The translations under genes and the position numbers were made by a program. A DNA stretch of 64,000 nucleotides from Theocolax elegans (lineage: Eukaryota > Arthropoda > Insecta > Hymenoptera > Cerocephalidae): contig JANSJX010000008.1 in the NCBI GenBank assembly GCA_026168455.1, forward strand, positions 1,833,001-1,897,000, written 5' to 3'. Shown piece by piece: positions 1 through 11,620 of the stretch (the first letter of the stretch is position 1; every line of letters starts with the position of its first letter). The notes beneath the pieces were generated by a model, which saw only the letters and a program-made list of their open reading frames with translations, was not told the origin of the DNA and searched no databases.

Positions 1-427
1 TGATCGCGGCTACTCCTGATGGCTTAATTAAATAAACGAGGCGAAGGGAATGGCGACCGCTTGAATTAAATCGATCTATGCGCGCCCCCGGACTTCCTGG
101 ACGCTATATAGAACCTGATTGCGGATCTTTACTCTCCTCGTACAACCGTTTCGTTCCTTCTTCTTCTTCTTCGTCGAGTAATTTTACATCGAGCATACTT
201 TTCCTCCTTTTTAATTTCTTACAACTCTGCAGTATATAACTCGAGGTGTATCTCCTCAAACGAAATATGGAAATTCACGTCAATTACCTTGCGCGCGCAC
301 GGACCGATTTATTTACAAGAAGGCGCACTCGAGCTGTTGTACAAGTATTTCAACTGCGTTCGTGAAATGTATTAGATATCAAAGCTTTATATAAATGTTC
401 TTTACGCAAAATGGGAAGAGACTTTAA

Positions 428-463
428 GAAGAAGAAGACGACGACGACGACGCGGACGACCTC
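428..463. repeat. GAA/GAC triplet run
   Basis: A run of GAAGAAGAAG passes into GACGACGACGACGACG and ends in GCGGACGAC. It is an imperfect trinucleotide repeat. No open frame with coding character surrounds it, so it is read as simple-sequence DNA. Confidence 0.8.
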
Positions 464-1325
464 GAGAAATTCTCTTTCACTTGAAATCAGGAGCGTTTAA
501 TTATGCTCATTGGTGAATTGGTAATTTTCGCTCGACTCGCTAATTTTAAATTATTCTTACGCCTTTGCGGACTTTAAATCTCGAACGTTTGACGGAACGG
601 GCAGACACCGTTAAATCCTAGAGGGTTCGTTAACGTCGATGGGTACGTACCTGAAACAGAAATAAGAGGATTTCATTTTTCATTTATTTTACGTCAATTA
701 GTTATGAATGTATAGATATTATAGTGTATGCGCATATATATATATATATATACATCGTCTCTTTTATTCTTTATTAATGCCATTGTGAATTTATCGATTT
801 ACGTTCACCTCCTTTTTTTCTTCTCAATTAATAATTTGTACCTACACTGCCTCTCTTTGGTTTTCATCGCGTTTACTTTTAATAAAATCTAATTCTTCTT
901 TTTAAAGAAAAATCGACGAATGGTACATTAATTATATTTTCACCCCACATACCTTCGGGGTGTGTTTGCTACGTACTCTTGATGTTTGCCAATGAAAATT
1001 CATGCGACTCAGTTTTGTAGCTTCCGAATTAATTTATATTTTCTTTATTCCAATTTATTAAGCTTAATTAACTGTTCTAGGTATTTTGTATACTTATAAT
1101 GAAATTTTCTCTTGGTTTATTTATTACCGTGTATTTATATTGATAAATAACGGGTATATTCAAAGATAACGCATTATGTATCCCAGGATTATATTGATGC
1201 GTAGAGTATTTTCTTTACGTTAATTGTAAAAATAAAAAAAAATTAATTTTTATGAATTTCATTATCAATTAAGCTTATAACTGTACGAGTTATTTGATCC
1301 CGAGTGCTCGAAAAAAAAAGTTAGT

Positions 1326-1358
1326 GATTCCGCGATTGATTCCGCGATTGATTCCGCG
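1326..1358. repeat. 12-bp tandem repeat, about 2.75 copies
   Basis: The unit GATTCCGCGATT occurs twice in full and a third time in part. It is an isolated minisatellite-like motif in otherwise AT-rich sequence and contains a CpG-rich core, CCGCG. Confidence 0.85.
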
Positions 1359-1999
1359 AAGTAATTCGAGATATCACGAGACTCTAAATCAGAAATTCTA
1401 ATTTAACATTTTCCGATACCGTGTCATAATCAAATACCGATGAGCATGTTATTGTTGATCATTTTGTTAATATAATAAACTGATTTTTTAATATTAACAT
1501 ATTTTGACAACAATGTATATATATAGCAATGGGTTAATAAGTTTAAAATTGATACATTACGTTATATAATATGTAAAACAATGTTAAGTTTTATATGCGT
1601 GAAGGTTACGATCAAGAATTGGTCTCAACTGATCAGAAGTTCGTTATTTTACCGTACCTCAAAAATTAAAAATAAAATTAAAAAAAAATTTTAATTTCCG
1701 AATATATACGAATTAACTAATAATCAACAAAAGTATATTTAACGTTAAAACAGCGATATACCAAATCTACTTCGTATATTCAAAACAGATGCTCAATTCG
1801 TCTTTAAGAGCATTGCTCGAATGAAAAAGAAAAAAAGGAAAAGAGGAAGGCGAACAACACCTATTCAATTATACGTATATCTGGATGTTCGAAGCCCCTT
1901 TTTCGTTCGTTCGAGGGAGAGAAAGGGAAGAAACAAAATTTTCTCGTATACCTAAAACAATTCCGTGTACTAGGGCTCAGCCCGAGGAAAATCTTGGGT

Positions 2000-2350
2000 A
2001 AGCATAAGACTCTAGGTATAGCAGTTCATCCGTAAGGCGAAGTGAAAGAGAGAAAAAAAACGAAGGGAAACGAAGGGGGAAAGAAAGAAAAAAAAACGAA
2101 AATATCTAAAAGTTGAGAGGAGGAAACTTAGACAAACGGCGATTCGTATGCGCGGGGGCTTCAATTTCTCGCGCCCTTTATCCTCTCGTAAACGCGGAAC
2201 TCTTTCTCTAAAAGCATACGAAACTTTACGACTTCGCATGCGCGTTCAACCCTCCTCCCCCCTCACCGCCGCCGCCCGAACACCTCACACTAGTCGGAAA
2301 AGCCAGAATATGCGAAGTAAAGTTAGCGGAAAAGAGATGGGCGATAAGTG
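2000..2350. other. GC-richer island with purine tract
   Basis: A purine tract at about 2041-2100 is followed by a CpG-rich segment with repeated GCATGCGCG-like words and a CCGCCGCCG triplet run near 2265-2275. Short open frames on both strands are low in complexity (Arg/Lys/Phe-rich) and match no family I know. It may be regulatory, but only composition supports that. Confidence 0.4.
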
Positions 2351-3690
2351 AAGAGCTTTAACTCTTTCATTGTATGTATATATGTATATATATATATATA
2401 CACAGTATATTATTTAAAATTCGTCAAGTGGCCGAACTGTTTAACGCAGTATATATTTGTCGTTTTATTTTTACGAAAATTCGCACGTTTACGATTGATG
2501 GAGTGTACGTCGAAAAGAATTAATATATTGTGTTAAGCTTTACCCATCCATTAAAATTTTCCACTATGGTGGAAATTGTTTGGCCCGAGCGCGTTAAAAC
2601 TGTGTATAAACACATGTGTGTTGAGTGCTTTTGAATGCTTTTTTCACGAGTTTTCTGATACCGACGACCGGGGTTTTTTTCTTTGGTTCTTTTTTTCGAA
2701 AAAGTCGTTCAAAAGCGTTTCTCAAACACTATTTTTTTCTCTCTAGTTCGTAGCCGTTACAATCCATGTAACAAAATTGAGGATGTAAAACACGTGACAA
2801 AAAATGTTACGAAGGTGCGTTCATTTTTTTTCAGTATATATACGTCAAAGTTACGAAAAAGAAACTGTTTTCAAAACGTACTGAACGGGTAAGAAAATAA
2901 AATTTTTATATTTCGCGATATTCGAATTTGTGTTTTAACGTGTAAATTAATATTATTAAAAAAAGAGGAAGTATGCGGATATGTAGATGTCAATAATATG
3001 TAATCACTAAAATTCAAGTAGTGAGTTGTCTCTCGGTCGACGCTTTTTTTTTATTAAACATTCACTGTGCGATCGATACTTTGTTTCGGACTAATTGTGC
3101 AATTGATTTGATTTTTTTATCCATCTATCGCAGCAATAACATACGTAAAAATTGTATAATCACGAAGAAAAAAGTCGAGAAAAATTTACTAAATACTCTC
3201 TGTAAAACTTTTCTTAATAAGCTCAAGTATAATATTCACTGCAATATTACAGTCAATTTTACGAAAGTTACTCAAATCAAAATTTTTAGTCTGTTTTCGG
3301 TAATATTTACCTGTTAAAGTTTAAGTTTTTACATTTAAGTATTTAAGTACTATTTACCGAATAAACTAAATGAATATTATTACAAAATGTTATTTAATTA
3401 ACTTGAAACACTTTAAATTACTTTTAAAATACGAGGTTATATATAGATGTTTCGAATTTTATACGTAAATAACGGTCTACGTAGAATCGATGGGTTTCGG
3501 AGAACCTGACATTCGATACTATATTCATAACAATGCAAATATTGCGAAATCGAGTGTATTTTCGATGATCCGTTTATGTTTCAGAAATGTACAATTCTGA
3601 ATTGATGCTTTACTTTCTCCGCCCGATAGAATTTCGAGGTTAGAGTTTTATAATTCGAGATATGGCATGTATCCGTATTATAATATCAAT
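2350..3690. other. AT-rich non-coding stretch
   Basis: A short TA run lies near 2385-2402. The remainder is AT-rich with scattered T homopolymers. The open frames are short, lysine- and phenylalanine-rich, and look like chance frames. I see no transposon ends, RNA gene or splice-flanked exon. Confidence 0.5.
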
Positions 3691-3699
3691 CAAATTTAA

Positions 3700-3900
3700 T
3701 TAAATATGTTTCCAAAATACGACAAAATGTGTCTACGAGATTTATAAGGTATTGCAGATCATGAAATCGAGGTTAAATATATAAAATTCAAGATGACAGT
3801 ACGGTCGACCAAAATTCATAAAATTTTTCAAAATCACGAGATAATGTGTATACGGGTCTTCATATGGGGTTGCTTACCTCCAATCTGTTTAATTTTAACG
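3700..3900. repeat. degenerate tandem repeat, period about 120 bp
   Basis: Two segments align with one another. One near 3710-3768 contains AATGTGTCTACG, and one near 3828-3892 contains AATGTGTATACG. Each is preceded by a CAAAAT..ACGA word and followed by a similar GG-TATTGC or GGGGTTGC segment. The copies are strongly diverged. This could be part of an old dispersed repeat whose ends I cannot place. Confidence 0.45.
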
Positions 3901-3929
3901 CATTTTATGATATTTACTTGGGCATGACG

Positions 3930-4740
3930 ATTCGATCCGCCATTTTTAATTTTAATAATGTAACCTCCAAATTGTAATCTGCAGCGACAGTTTAACCTTC
4001 GTATACACAATTACTATACATTCGGAAGCATATTTCATGGAATTGGGTGGAATTGGTGTGTATCTTACATTTAGCATTGAATTAGTTTAAAATTTGAGCG
4101 TGAAATTATTTTGAAATTATAAATGAAAAATTGAATAGACTGATATAACTAGAGCTTGTATATATTATCGTTCTATTAAATTTTTCGTATATTTAAGAAA
4201 TCATGTGTAAAATGCACGAGATTCACCAGTATTATCCTGACTCAAGTAAACCATGTAATATTTAGTTGACCACATTGGAAATCGGTCTTTAACAAATTTC
4301 ACTCAGTATACCCTGTAATTTATACTCGACTTCTTAATAAATAAAGTAATTTTCGAATATTCTTACACGTTAATTATTAAAGAAATATTTATATGTATGC
4401 ACACGCAGTAACCTGGACGAAGCCTAACGAAGTATGCACAAGAGAAAGAATCAAAAGGATCAAGATAATGTTTATTTTGATAAAATATCACGTATATAAC
4501 GTGTAATAGTTGCAAATAAATTTTATCACGACGTAAAGGCGTCTTGATTTTTCTATACATACGCGTAAAGTCATGTAACCCCCTAAAGTCGCGAGGATCG
4601 GTACTTAGAAAAAAATAAACTGCAGAAAAAAGAAGAAGAAGAAAAAGAAATCGTAGAAAGAAACGCACATGTACAGATATATATCGATAGATTCCTTCCT
4701 CGTATACAGCGAATGACATAGTCAATATATAATAGTATAG
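3930..4740. other. AT-rich non-coding stretch
   Basis: No gene is recognised. A 147-codon open frame on the minus strand (4363-4806) is rich in Phe, Tyr and Leu and contains simple-sequence translations, including GAA repeats near 4630. It resembles no family I know and is judged a chance frame. Confidence 0.5.
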
Positions 4741-5660
4741 AAACGAGTGAGGGGCAAAGGTGAGCAATCCTTGAAAAATGACAAACTCGCCGACAGTAAC
4801 AGACACGCCATTAATGCGAGTCTCTCACCTTCGCGCGATTTATTTATAACCCCCCCGTCCGTCTATCCGTCATACACACCAGAGCCGAGACGAGTGTTGG
4901 AGGGTAAAAATGTGGATTGGAATACGGCGGGGTGGTGGAGGTATGGGGTCGCGTATATCGTAGAGAGAAAGCGTCGGGAATGCAAGATCCAAGAGTGGGA
5001 TATTAAGCGCGAGGAAGCGAAACGCGCCGATGCGCGGAAAAGCAATGGATGCATTGAGCTTGACTAACGGCTAAACTCGACCTGGCCAACCTCTCTCTCT
5101 CCCTTGCTCTGTACACGAATATACGTGTATCTGTGTAAGGCGCATTCCGTATATATGAAAATCGGAATTTAAGCGAGTTCTCGTATTACGTAGCATTCGC
5201 GCTCCTCTCCCTTTCTCTCACTCTTACTTGCATTGCAGATGTACTCGTGTATATGTAACGATAGTGATAAGAGAAAGAGAGAGAGGCAATGTTTCGATAT
5301 TCCAAGTCGTCGCACGTTCCGAATTAGCTGTTCGGCTCGAGTGCACATTGTATCCGTAGCGATCCGTAGGGTGAGGCAAAATGTCGTGGGTGGATACACT
5401 CGAGCTTCTTTTGCGCTCTCTTTCTTTTCCATTCGACGCTTTCTCTATTCACCTCCTTTTCTACATACACACACACACACACACACACCTCCTTTCCTTC
5501 TTTTCTTTTCTTCGATTATTTCGCTTACTGTTGGTGTTGTTTCGTTTCTCCATCCTTACACTTTTTTATCCCTCGTAGGTTTAACTTTCTTTAGTTTTTT
5601 TCCTCTCTCGCGCTCATGTGTACCTTGATTCTTACGCTCTCTATCCAAAGTACAAAAGAT
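4740..5660. other. GC-richer island with (CA)n
   Basis: A CpG-rich block is followed by pyrimidine-rich DNA. It holds CT-rich runs near 5090-5105 and 5205-5222 and an (AC)n microsatellite at 5467-5488. Overlapping frames on both strands translate the same pyrimidine/purine asymmetry and have no recognisable domain. Confidence 0.45.
5467..5488. repeat. (AC)n microsatellite
   Basis: An uninterrupted AC dinucleotide run of about 11 units lies at the edge of a pyrimidine-rich block. Confidence 0.95.
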
Positions 5661-6102
5661 AAACGCGTTTCTAACGGTCTCTCTGAGAATTTACATTTGC
5701 GATACGAAAGATTGGCATTAACTGTTAATGAATGCGGATTCGATTTTGGCCGAATTGAATGTTGCTAATAGTTAAGGAATCGCTATTGATTGTTAATACC
5801 GGTTATATTTGAGGTGACTAAACAATTAACAATTCTACACTGGCAAGCTCTTTTATTTGTATTTTCGTGTTGTGATGTGTATATACGCGACAAATATTTC
5901 GTCCGCTAAAAATCCTAATTCAATGGATAAAGGGTCAGTCAGCTCATAGCCTCATACTAGCCATGGACGCTACCATGTTCCTTGATCAGTTGTATAATAT
6001 TTAAACCGCATAAATTTATTTTTAAATTATTTCTATACACGAAATGCAAGATAACCGTTGAACAAATCTGCGTTAAAATTGTAAATGCAAAACTATTCAA
6101 TA

Positions 6103-6324
6103 TTAAGGGGATGTCATACTGATTACAGATTACTGTAATTGATTTTTCAAATATAATTTTTAACTTTCTTTTTTTTTATATATTTTTAGCATACGCACAA
6201 TTGTTACAAATAATATAATGTGCTTTAACTCATACAATTGAAAAAATATGCAAATTGAATGATACATTTGAAAAATCAGTTAATGTCGGTAAGTGTGTAT
6301 TTTAAATGAAGGTACGACATCCCC
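6103..6324. mobile_element. TTAA-type MITE, copy 1
   Basis: A TTAA word at 6103-6106 is followed by GGGGATGTCATACT. The right end, at 6311-6324, is GGTACGACATCCCC, which is its inverted complement with few mismatches. Inside, TGATTTTTCAAAT recurs inverted near both ends, giving long imperfect inverted repeats. The right-hand TTAA is not preserved (TGGG follows). The same termini occur at 50194-50389, and a long internal match occurs at 62392-62545. No protein is encoded, so it must have depended on a transposase supplied elsewhere. Placement near piggyBac-like elements rests on the TTAA target only. Confidence 0.75.
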
Positions 6325-6468
6325 TGGGCTGTCCGTACCGATAGCTTCACAAATCCGCCACCCAAAAATTTGCGATCAGAAGTGGCGCTGCCGTCAGGTG
6401 GGTTTGAGTTCATATTCGACAATAAATATGAGCAATTAAACAAAGTAGAGCTTTTACCACACAAAATT

Positions 6469-6685
6469 AAAGTTGAACGCCATAGCTATGTAATGATTAA
6501 TTATATATTACTTAGCTGATCGAAAAGTCAGTATTTTCGACGAATAGTGATAAGTACGAATTGACTTCGGTATGTGTTCTCAACAATGATTCTGACTTAT
6601 CACTTTTCGTCAAAAATACTGCCGTTTCGATCAGCTAAAAAATATGTAATTAATCATTACATCCATACATATGGCGCTCAACTTT
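6469..6685. mobile_element. palindromic MITE, about 217 bp
   Basis: The left end AAAGTTGAACGCCAT and right end ATGGCGCTCAACTTT are inverted complements. The match continues inward through GTAATGATTAATTA, TTAGCTGATCGAAA and AGTGATAAGT on both arms. Transcribed, it would form one long hairpin. There is no coding capacity and no clear target-site duplication. Confidence 0.8.
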
Positions 6686-7210
6686 TTCTGTTCTTATTCA
6701 TTTTTAACTCAGGCTTGTAATTAAGTATTTTTTTTTCAGTGAACCTAATTTCGAGAAAATGATGTGTTATTAAATTAATATAAAAAAATATACATAAAAT
6801 TAAGCGGGATAGGAAAGCGACAAGTAATTGAATTTATAAATCTGGGGTATAGTCATATCGTAAAGTTTATTTAAACTTTGTGGAAAAGCAAAGATGATGC
6901 GCATTATATATGCAATTTTATCGCATTTGTATGGAGAACGAGGAGGATATTCCATACCTGCGTGAAAGAACTTGGGGAAAACTTGTTATTGTATAATTCA
7001 AGGAAAAATTGGATCGTCTTATATATCTCTTGAAAAAACTTGCGAAAATAGTCGTTAAAGTTGTTAAAGTTAAAAATGGAATTGAGCACCGGCTACGAAA
7101 ATAATTAGCCTTAACAACTTTTAAAACTCAATCTTGTATAGTTAAAATCTGATAAAAACCTATACCAAAGGATTATTTCTATGAGTAGTGCTGGATGACA
7201 TTAAATAATA

Positions 7211-7212
<2 letters not shown>

Positions 7213-7253
<41 letters not shown>
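7213..7253. repeat. (CT)n microsatellite
   Basis: About 20 CT units run without interruption, followed by imperfect CT-rich sequence to about 7275. The neighbouring frame encodes only Glu-Arg repeats on the minus strand, so it is not a gene. Confidence 0.95.
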
Positions 7254-7255
<2 letters not shown>

Positions 7256-7419
7256 GCTCTCTATCTCTATCTCTCGACACGGCAAGTTAAAATAAAAGTG
7301 TAAAAAATGCAAAATTATGACAAAAGTGATCGAGTACGTACACGATGTACAACAACTGAAAGACATTTTGTATAATAAATCTTTGGAATCCAATGTTTTT
7401 CCATCGAGATATAGGAACA

Positions 7420-7883
7420 TCAATCGTAAAATCACTGTTTTCTTTAACGCACTTTCAATCCTCGCGGCGCATACACACACGAATCATGCATCTTCCAAGT
7501 CTCCTCCACGTTTTGTTCCCTTCCATATAAACAAAAACTTTTCACCGTCGTCGACGAGTACCCTCCCCGAGTTTCTTCTTCGGCGCAACGTATTCCCTCC
7601 GCGCGATTCGACCTCGCCCGTTTCACCATCTTATTTCTTTCCTTCTTTTTCCTTCGTCCTTATTCTTCCTCTTATCTCACCCAGCCTTTTGAATTATTCT
7701 CTCTTTCTCTTTTCAGGTTCCTCGAGTCTCGGGTACTTTTCTATACCTCCTCGGGCTTTCATCCAGTCTCCCCCCCCCCTCCTTTCTCCCTTCCTTTTCT
7801 TTTTCTCGCGCATACCGCGTACCGGCAAAAATTGTTGCGACGATCGAATCCTTGCTTCGTCTTTTGGAATTTTTCCCGTCAAC

Positions 7884-7914
<31 letters not shown>

Positions 7915-8240
7915 ACACCTTTCGTATATCCAGCTTTTTTTGTTTCCTTTCAATTTTCTTCATCCGCCGCCTCGTTCTTTGGTTATGTACTTTCTTGGCC
8001 CGTATATACAGAGCAACACCAGGATCTTCTTCATCGCGCGGAAAAATTATAGCTATTCGATCGTATCGAACGTAGTACACTATCTTTTCTTGTCTTCTCT
8101 TACTTTCACTTTTTTATTTTAACGTGATAAAATAGTTAAAAATTTGTTTATCGCACGCAGGAAAGAGATGCGGAACTCGCAAGTAATTTCGACTCACTCT
8201 CTTTCTCTCTCTCTCTCTCACACACTCTCTTTCTCGGTAT
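7420..8240. other. pyrimidine-rich GC island
   Basis: This block is strongly strand-asymmetric, with C and T dominating the plus strand. It includes a C run near 7771-7779 and CT repeats at 7884-7911 and about 8199-8220. A 252-codon plus-strand frame (7317-8075) is almost wholly Ser, Pro, Phe and Leu and mirrors the base composition. It has no domain and is not called as a gene. Confidence 0.5.
7884..7911. repeat. (CT)n microsatellite
   Basis: About 14 CT units lie inside the pyrimidine-rich block. Confidence 0.95.
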
Positions 8241-8950
8241 TATTCACTCGGGAGTATTTTAAGAATGACAGTCCGTCGAAAGAATTCTCTGTATATAGAA
8301 ATAATACCCGTGATGTATATACCAACCAAATTTTTAACGTGCTTCTCGAATCTACGCGAACTTATTTTTAATTCGCTTCGGTAAATAAACAATTTTTTTT
8401 TGTCATTGCTGCTTTTGAGTAGTGAATACCAGAGTGTTTTACGTTATCAATTCGTTGTTACGACAAAAACCGGGCACCGTGAAAAGTTCGACGTATATCA
8501 ACGCAATTGCGATACTATATGTATCACGCACGCGGCGCGGTTGTAATTTTATATATATACGATCGCGCATAATCGGCATTACAATATTACTTTCTTAATG
8601 AGTGATGTTAATTCGTACAGTGGTGATATGTAAATTAGGGGGTAGCATGTACGTACGCACGCGCGCATTTAATTATTAGTTGACTGAGTAAACTCGAATC
8701 AATATCTTCGGTTACAGAATTTCATGTTATTGTTGATTACTGATTACAGCAGTGTATGATACGACACCTTACACAAATAGAGTTACCATATATTACTAGG
8801 ATTTAAAATTTTGATGCATTCGCTTTTGATGGTTATATTGAATTAAGAGTGCGTTCTTCAGCGAGTCAGCGCTATCTATAGGCAGAAAAATGTTTTTTTA
8901 TAATATTTAGCGTACTTATTAGTTTAGAGGTAGATCCGAGAAAACTAAGT
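8240..8950. other. AT-rich non-coding stretch
   Basis: This stretch has scattered CpG words (CGCGCG near 8660), short TA runs, and nothing that looks like an exon, RNA or transposon end before the foldback that begins at about 8952. Confidence 0.5.
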
Positions 8951-8951
8951 T

Positions 8952-9656
8952 TTCCTTTAACTAACAAGGAGCATCCACACCCTTCGGGAAATGCATCCTT
9001 ACCAAACTGTAGGATATGATTTACACTATGAAAATATCAAGAAACTCGGAGTTACATACTCTAACGCTCTTTTTTACAATACATATAAGCAAATAATAAC
9101 AAAAAATCTCGATGAAAAAATCATTGAGTTTGATTGATTATAACCCGGAAACAAGTAAAGATATGCATTCAAACCAAATTTTTAAAAAAATTGAAATTGA
9201 GCAAATATGTTTTGAAAAGAAAGAAGCTCGAGTATCTTAATTTGGTCAAAAGTTATCGATGAAATAAAAATTAGATGAAATTTTATCGAAAATTTAGTAT
9301 TACAATTTGATGATTTCTTTAGGCCAAAATTTCGTCTAATTGTTATTTCTTCCATAACTTTTGATCAAATTGAGATATTTAAACTTCTTTTTTTTCAAAA
9401 TATATCTGCTCAATGTCAGTTATCTTTTAAAATTTGGTTTGAATGTACATCCTTACTTGATTCTGAGTTATAAGCAATCAAACTCCATGGTTTTTTCATC
9501 GAAATTGTTCGTTATTTGCTTATATCTATCGTAAAAAAGGACATTGGAATCTAAAACTCCGGCTTTCTTCATATTTTTATAGTGAAAATCATATACTTGA
9601 GTTTGGTAAAGATCCGCTTCCCAAAGGGTGTGGATTCTCCTTGTCAGTTAAAGGAA
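8952..9656. mobile_element. foldback element, about 705 bp, family F copy 1
   Basis: The element is a near-complete palindrome. The left end TTCCTTTAACTAACAAGGAG matches the complement of the right end CTCCTTGTCAGTTAAAGGAA. The arms keep matching inward through TCCACACCCTT, TTACCAAACT, ATAAGCAAATAA, TTATAACCCGGAA, CAAACCAAATTTTAAA, TGAGCAAATAT and TCAATTTGGTCAAAAGTTAT-like words to a centre near 9305. No transposase is present. A plus-strand frame at 9582-9842 runs through the right end and is treated as chance. A related palindrome lies at 57482-58197. No target-site duplication is obvious. Confidence 0.85.
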
Positions 9657-10208
9657 CTAAATATTGCAAAGAAAATTTTCCTCGGACTAGGGGGCGCTAA
9701 TGCGCTGTCGAGCATTCTTAAGGGATTCAAATCGGAGGAATTTACACGATCAAAGAAAATTATGTTTAAAATACCGTATATAATACTCAATTTTCATGAT
9801 CAATTATTAAGATCAATTTACGATGACATACACATAATATAGATGATTTATTAGTTTATAAGGTTATCCAAATATTTTCATATCCATATAATTTTATAAT
9901 GTTATTATTTACATTAACAAAACAATCAATAATGGTATACTCATCAGGAAGTGGGTACGGCACACGGTAACAATTAACACGGCAAATATCAATCAGGTAC
10001 ATTATTTAATACTGTAGAATAATATTTTTTTTTTTTTTTTTATATTTACTGCATTTTTAGTCTCTTGTGTTAGAGACTATTATGCTATTCTTAATTATTA
10101 CAGTTATGTACATTTTACTTACATATTTACAGTAGATGTACATATAAGTTTTACAATAAGTTTTAATACAATGTTACTGATTTCGCATATAATTTATGTG
10201 GTTAGATT
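9657..10208. other. AT-rich spacer between foldback and LINE fragment
   Basis: The spacer contains a 16-T homopolymer at 10025-10040 and the presumed 3' flank of the LINE remnant on the minus strand. No poly-A or tandem tail can be assigned to that remnant with confidence. Confidence 0.5.
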
Positions 10209-10433
10209 CTAAATCTTAAGATTAGCCTGCTTAAAAAACAAATGGAGTGCATGACATACAGCTACTGTCGGGTTTACGAGCAGTACGGTTGCTGACAATG
10301 GTAGCTGTATTTTTAATTTTGCTAATTTTTTTATTAGAGTAAGTCGTTGCAAATTGTATTTTTCACATTGAAACAGTACATGATTTAAATCTTCTGATTC
10401 ATATCCGCATTCGCACTGTTGACAACATTTATT
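10209..10433 (-). pseudogene. LINE ORF2 C-terminal zinc-motif fragment
   Basis: The minus strand holds a 74-codon open frame closed by TAG at its downstream end and by an in-frame TAA just upstream (10434-10436). It has no start codon. It reads CECGYESEDLNHVLFQC near its beginning, a C-x-C-x8-H-x4-C arrangement. A basic, leucine-rich helix follows (KYNLQRLTLIKKLAKL), and the frame ends in LHLFFKQANLKI. This layout (Cys/His cluster, 'R..L...L', then a terminal 'LF.K' segment) is what established non-LTR retrotransposons of the jockey/I/R1 type carry at the extreme C terminus of ORF2, after the reverse transcriptase. The cluster probably binds nucleic acid. Upstream sequence has lost the frame, so only the tail survives. 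The clade cannot be named from this segment. Confidence 0.7.
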
Positions 10434-10639
10434 TTAGCTAGCGACGCTGCAAGACTATAATGATTAAAGAATAATATAAATTATGAAAACCAATGCGAAT
10501 GCGAGTGAGTAATCTTGATCAAATAGGCAAGTACAAGAATAGCTGCACCAGAAAAAGAAAAAAAATATTTCGAACCGCAGTGATAACCAAGTATAATCTT
10601 ATTAAAGCGTAATGGTTGGACGCGCATAAAAGTTGATCC

Positions 10640-11620
10640 GAAATAAAAGAAAAAGATTCGAGTTTGAGCTCCCTCCGTCCCTCCCTCCCTCTCTCTCTCT
10701 GCGTCGTTCATTCTGGAATTAGCTTTCCTAATGGAAGGTGTATCTATACCCTCTGGTGCGGGTTGCCAAATGAAAGGTTTACCCAACGGCTGCCGTTCGC
10801 TTCCCTTTCTCTCCTTCTCTCTTTTTCTTCGTGGCCTCTCACCATCCCTAACCGTTTTAAAGCACGAAACGATAGAATTTAATCGCGGGACCGCGAGAGA
10901 AAACTCTGGGAATTCGCTTGGAATTACAAAGTTTTGTGGGGGGGGGGGGGAGGTGAGGGGGCGGTACACCAAGCAAGTCGTATGAGAGTTAACGTTAACG
11001 ATTTACCTTTTGCAACACGTTTCACCTACTTCCCACCCCGGAATATAAGTCTGCAGCGCGACCGACCAACTTTTCGCCACTTGCCTGCCAGAAACTCTGG
11101 TACTCCACTACTCGACGTTATAGCTTACTCGTTCGGATGTCGCGAGCAACAAATTTCAGGTGCACCGGAGATAGGGGATAGTGAGAGAGAGGGGGGGGGG
11201 ATATCTTCTAACGGGTGTATATACATAATTGAATGACAACACCAAGTGACTGAGAAATCGGAGAGATATACATCTCTCTCTCTCTCTCTGTGTATATGTG
11301 GAAAATAGGGGCAGCTGACAGCCTATATATCGACTTTGAGAATTAGGTAAATACACGAGGTAGTCTCGCTCGAGAGGATTTGAATTTCGTCTGAGGAATC
11401 TTAAAGTGCACGAAAGTTTAATGTAAATCCACGACAGGAGGAGCCTCCGAGAAAGAAGAGGGAGCGTGAAGGAAACGCGATAGGTTGCGCTAGGATTTGC
11501 ACTTGCGGGTATATAAAGGGAATCGATGAACCGCGAGATTTAATTAAACTAGTTGAGATACACAGTGTGTATATATATTGAGATAACGATTTACTTAACC
11601 TTACCAATTCGTAAATGCCT
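10640..11620. other. GC-richer island with poly-G
   Basis: The island contains CT-rich runs near 10672-10700, a 13-G run at 10938-10950, a G run near 11191-11200 and a CT repeat at about 11273-11289. Overlapping frames on both strands are low in complexity and unrecognised. Beyond composition, nothing defines a promoter. Confidence 0.45.
10938..10950. repeat. poly-G run (13)
   Basis: Thirteen consecutive G residues are followed by AGGTGAGGGG, so G-tracts continue past the homopolymer. Confidence 0.95.

Larger units (their letters stand above)
1..2000. other. AT-rich non-coding stretch
   Basis: I see no gene here. The stretch is AT-rich, with a short GAA/GAC triplet run, a TA run near 736-752, a 12-bp tandem repeat at 1326-1358 and A/T homopolymers. 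Stop codons are frequent in all frames. Nothing resembles a conserved protein, tRNA or transposon end. Confidence 0.6.

Noticed and set aside
5005..5070. End of the 106-codon frame 4747-5067 as a possible small gene
   Set aside because: It is overlapped by an opposite-strand frame of similar length, is charged because of purine-rich DNA, and matches nothing known to me.
7317..8075. 252-codon plus-strand open frame
   Set aside because: Composition is Ser/Pro/Leu/Phe and mirrors a pyrimidine-rich strand with CT repeats. The antisense frame in the same region is equally long. There is no domain.
9582..9842. 86-codon plus-strand frame
   Set aside because: Its first third is the right terminus of a foldback element, so the start is not a gene start.
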